Below, one piece after another: positions 61,682 through 64,000 of a DNA stretch of 64,000 nucleotides. Positions within the stretch are counted from its first letter, which is position 1. Every line of letters begins with the position of its first letter. A program made the translations under genes and the position numbers. The stretch is from Bacteroidota bacterium (GTDB lineage Bacteria; Bacteroidota; Bacteroidia; Bacteroidales; UBA12481): NCBI GenBank assembly GCA_018669475.1, contig JABHCC010000032.1, positions 194,058-258,057 on the forward strand, written 5' to 3'. The notes under the pieces were generated by a model. It made no database searches, had not been told where the DNA came from, and was given only the letters and a program-made list of their open reading frames with translations.

Positions 61682-63016
61682 TTATATAACACCCTGATCA
61701 ACCATTGCGTTAGCCACTTTAAGGAAACCAGCAATATTTGCACCTTTCACATAATCAACAAATCCATCTTCGGATGAACCATGAGTTACACATTGCTCGT
61801 GAATTTCCTGCATGATCTGATGCAGCTTATTATCTACCTCTTCACGTGTCCAATTCAATTTCATTGAGTTCTGAGTCATTTCAAGTCCTGAAACAGAAAC
61901 ACCCCCTGCATTAGCAGCTTTTCCAGGTCCATACAGAATTTTGCTTCTGTGGAATACCTCAACCGCTTCAGGTGTTGAAGGCATATTCGCTCCTTCACTC
62001 ACACAAATGCAACCATTTTTAATCAGTGCTTCTGCATCATTACCATCAAGTTCATTTTGGGTTGCACAGGGCAAGGCAATATCACAAGGAACATTCCATG
62101 GACGTTTTCCTTTGTGGAATTCAACACCAAATTCAAGAGCATATGGCTGCACAACATCATTGTTTGATGCACGCAATTCCAGCATATAATCAATCTTTTC
62201 ACCACTGATACCATCAGGATCATAAATATAGCCATCAGGACCTGATAAGGTTACCACCTTGCCTCCAAGTTGGCTTACTTTTTTGGTTGCACCCCAGGCA
62301 ACGTTTCCAAAACCTGAGACACAAACAGTCTTTCCTTCAAAACTTTCTCCTTTAGTTTTGAGCATCTCCTTTGCAAAGTAAACATTTCCAAAACCTGTTG
62401 CTTCCGGACGAATCAGTGAACCACCCCATCCACGACCTTTTCCGGTCAGAACACCTGTATTTTCACGAGCCAGCTTCCTGTACATCCCAAACAAGAATCC
62501 AATTTCTCTGCCACCCACACCAATATCACCAGCAGGCACATCTGTCTCAGGTCCAATCAGTTTCCAAAGCTCAAGCATAAAAGCCTGACAGAAGCGCATA
62601 ATTTCAGCATCTGATTTTCCTTTTGGATTAAAATCAGATCCACCCTTAGCTCCTCCCATAGGTAAAGTGGTAAGAGAGTTCTTAAATATCTGCTCAAATC
62701 CAAGAAATTTCAGAATACTAAGATTAACACTGGGGTGAAAACGTAAGCCTCCTTTGTATGGTCCAATGGCATTATTGAATTGTATTCTGTAACCCAGATT
62801 TACCATAACTGCTCCATCATCATCGGCCCAGGGAATTTTAAAGGTGAGAACCCGGTCTGGCTCAACAAGCCGTTCAATAATTCCCGCTGATTCAAAATGG
62901 GGATTATCAGAATAAACCTCTTCTATAGATTCAAGTACTTCGCGTACGGCCTGAAGGTATTCCTGCTCACCAGGATGTTTCTTTTCAAGACCGATCATTG
63001 TTTTTTCTACGTTCAT
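61682..63016 (-). CDS. gdhA: NADP-type glutamate dehydrogenase
   Basis: 444 residues. Catalyses 2-oxoglutarate + NH4+ + NADPH to glutamate. GYRIQFNNAIGPYKGGLRFHPSVN, FKNSLTTLPMGGAKGGSDFNPKGKSD (catalytic Lys), DVPAGDIGVGGREIGFLFG, and the Rossmann site VCVSGFGNVAWGA are intact. The length is standard for hexameric bacterial GDH-I. Its promoter region of about 180 bp contains a GGATTAATCC palindrome but no consensus -7 box I trust. Confidence 0.96.
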   Translation of the reverse strand: MNVEKTMIGLEKKHPGEQEYLQAVREVLESIEEVYSDNPHFESAGIIERLVEPDRVLTFKIPWADDDGAVMVNLGYRIQFNNAIGPYKGGLRFHPSVNLSILKFLGFEQIFKNSLTTLPMGGAKGGSDFNPKGKSDAEIMRFCQAFMLELWKLIGPETDVPAGDIGVGGREIGFLFGMYRKLARENTGVLTGKGRGWGGSLIRPEATGFGNVYFAKEMLKTKGESFEGKTVCVSGFGNVAWGATKKVSQLGGKVVTLSGPDGYIYDPDGISGEKIDYMLELRASNNDVVQPYALEFGVEFHKGKRPWNVPCDIALPCATQNELDGNDAEALIKNGCICVSEGANMPSTPEAVEVFHRSKILYGPGKAANAGGVSVSGLEMTQNSMKLNWTREEVDNKLHQIMQEIHEQCVTHGSSEDGFVDYVKGANIAGFLKVANAMVDQGVI

Positions 63017-63198
63017 TGCTATGGTTTTTATCTTGATTTTTTTCTGTAAATTATCTTATCTGCTTGGTGCTTTGAGATCGTAAATTTATATGTTCATCTT
63101 GGATTAATCCTAATACTTTTGTCATTTTTTTGCATGATTTTACTCATGATTTCAACCTCACTAAACCACTCGTCATCAAACAAATCAACGCTAATATT

Positions 63199-64000
63199 TT
63201 AGGTCTCAAAAATACCTGGTTTGAAAACAACTCCCCGGTTCTGAGTCGCATCAATTTTAATTCGGATTTCTTCATCAAAATTGATATGTCTCAAAAACTC
63301 ATCCTCGTACAAAGCCTTACAATTATTCAAAAAATCCAGATTTAAAAAACCATCATTGATATAAGGATTAATAGTAAAATACCCAACGCGAAATGAAGTG
63401 AGATTCTGAAAGAAATGTGTGCCTTCACTCGGATCAATCCGATAATCACTCAGTCCTGATTCTACTATGACCCTGGCAGCCGAGATCTGCGACCATTTAA
63501 CAGGTATCCCAAGCCAGGGATCACTGGAGCCCCACCTTCCCGGACCCACTAATACATAGTTTATGTTTTTTTCAACAAATAATTCATTCATTCTTTCAAC
63601 ATGCTCTGCAATTAATCTGCTATCTGCAGCTCTGAAACACTCTGGTTTAACATACACAAAATCCCGAATTCCTTTCACAAGTCCATTACCCAATGCAGAT
63701 GTAGAGTAAACAAGGGTATCAGCCTGATCTACTTCTCCCAGGCTTATCCTTGACTCATCAGTTGTTTCAACAATTGGCCTTATCTGCAGGAAACTAAATA
63801 TCTTTGGTTTACCCTCAGGAACATCCAGGTTGACTGCGAATTCAATTTCAATGGGGTTATTCATTTCCTGCTCTCCGGTCTTTAGCAGAATTTGCAATAT
63901 ATTGGCCAGAGGGAAAGACTCATGTTTCAGTATTTTGTTAAAAGTAATTACTTTACGGCCCTCAGTCTGAAAACTATCACGAATAACTCCATTCTCAAAA
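63199..64000 (-). CDS. PEP/pyruvate-binding domain protein, C-terminal part (5' end outside window)
   Basis: The reading frame is open from position 63199 to the window edge, giving at least 266 residues (upstream of the TTG at 63897 it continues as FENGVIRDSFQTEGRKVI). NPIEIEFAVNLD followed by IFSFLQIRPIV is the end of the PPDK-N/ATP-grasp pyruvate-phosphate-dikinase domain. After it comes a C-terminal part with YVLVGPGRWGSSDPWLGIPVKWSQIS and THFFQNLTSFRVGYFTINP, found in large (about 900-1000 residue) Bacteroidota proteins annotated as PEP synthase-like. This C-terminal region replaces the PEP-utilising histidine domain, so PEP synthase activity is uncertain. Confidence 0.85.
   Translation of the reverse strand, partial: FENGVIRDSFQTEGRKVITFNKILKHESFPLANILQILLKTGEQEMNNPIEIEFAVNLDVPEGKPKIFSFLQIRPIVETTDESRISLGEVDQADTLVYSTSALGNGLVKGIRDFVYVKPECFRAADSRLIAEHVERMNELFVEKNINYVLVGPGRWGSSDPWLGIPVKWSQISAARVIVESGLSDYRIDPSEGTHFFQNLTSFRVGYFTINPYINDGFLNLDFLNNCKALYEDEFLRHINFDEEIRIKIDATQNRGVVFKPGIFET

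Noticed and set aside
63101-63110. GGATTAATCC palindrome upstream of gdhA
   Set aside because: Ten-base palindrome with no partner site or recognised regulator; could be chance.
1-64000. tRNA, rRNA, CRISPR arrays, prophage or insertion sequences
   Set aside because: No cloverleaf-type sequence, spaced direct-repeat array, transposase or integrase was recognised on either strand; a dedicated tRNA or CRISPR search was not possible here.

Overview
The window is chromosomal DNA from an anaerobic member of the Bacteroidota, most likely order Bacteroidales. The evidence is AT-rich DNA, a T9SS C-terminal sorting domain, promoter boxes of the TAnnTTTG type, 6-bladed beta-propeller lipoproteins, futalosine-route menaquinone genes (mqnB, mqnD, plus ubiE) and many oxygen-sensitive enzymes: tungsten-type aldehyde oxidoreductase, HdrA/Mvh hydrogenase and corrinoid methyltransferases. 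I found no tRNA, rRNA, CRISPR array, prophage or insertion sequence.

Layout. 1-3.7 kb: ubiE (cut by the window edge), a short-chain dehydrogenase, an Omp85-type barrel and a nitroreductase. 3.8-7.6 kb: a secreted lamin-tail protein, then the molybdopterin genes moeA-moaA-moaC-mog. 7.8-10.3 kb: a compact four-gene operon of two small Cys-rich secreted peptides flanking a membrane thioredoxin-like protein and a beta-propeller lipoprotein. 10.3-12.9 kb: a four-gene operon headed by a ModE-type HTH protein with a canonical ModE operator at its own start. 12.9-17.2 kb: ppnP, a GH78 rhamnosidase and a MATE exporter. 17.3-22.3 kb: a tungsten-type aldehyde oxidoreductase, divergent from DUF364, ThiF, a lipoprotein and a ThiS/MoaD-like carrier. 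22.3-32.6 kb: ECF sigma/anti-sigma/DUF4097, GPP34, pruA, an acyltransferase/DUF6320 pair, a DivIC-like protein, a glycosyltransferase, an OmpH-like protein and a membrane-anchored reductive-dehalogenase-like protein.

32.7-42.5 kb is a putative C1 and corrinoid region. It holds a 1078-residue fusion that joins all three parts of an Hcn/sarcosine-oxidase-type dehydrogenase, a corrinoid protein, two UroD-type methyltransferases (one carrying thioredoxin-like domains), a CobW-type GTPase interrupted in frame by palindromic repeats, and a homocysteine methyltransferase. 42.5-46.8 kb: a second MATE protein and a split LanB dehydratase without a visible precursor. 46.9-50.1 kb: mqnD, mqnB, folE, fabD.

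50.2-61.7 kb is the most striking region. A group 3c-type [NiFe] hydrogenase (MvhAGD) with its maturation protease sits in one operon with two different HdrA flavoproteins and a QmoC-like membrane subunit. Divergent from it are a Rex redox sensor and hypC-hypD-hypE. No HdrB (CCG-domain) gene is present, so the likely electron partners are the quinone pool and ferredoxin rather than a heterodisulfide. The window ends with gdhA and the C-terminal part of a PEP/pyruvate-binding protein. Pterin-metal cofactor synthesis, tungsten enzyme, corrinoid chemistry, hydrogenase and menaquinone together suggest a fermentative or syntrophic anaerobe that disposes of electrons as H2 or through menaquinone; that lifestyle is an inference.
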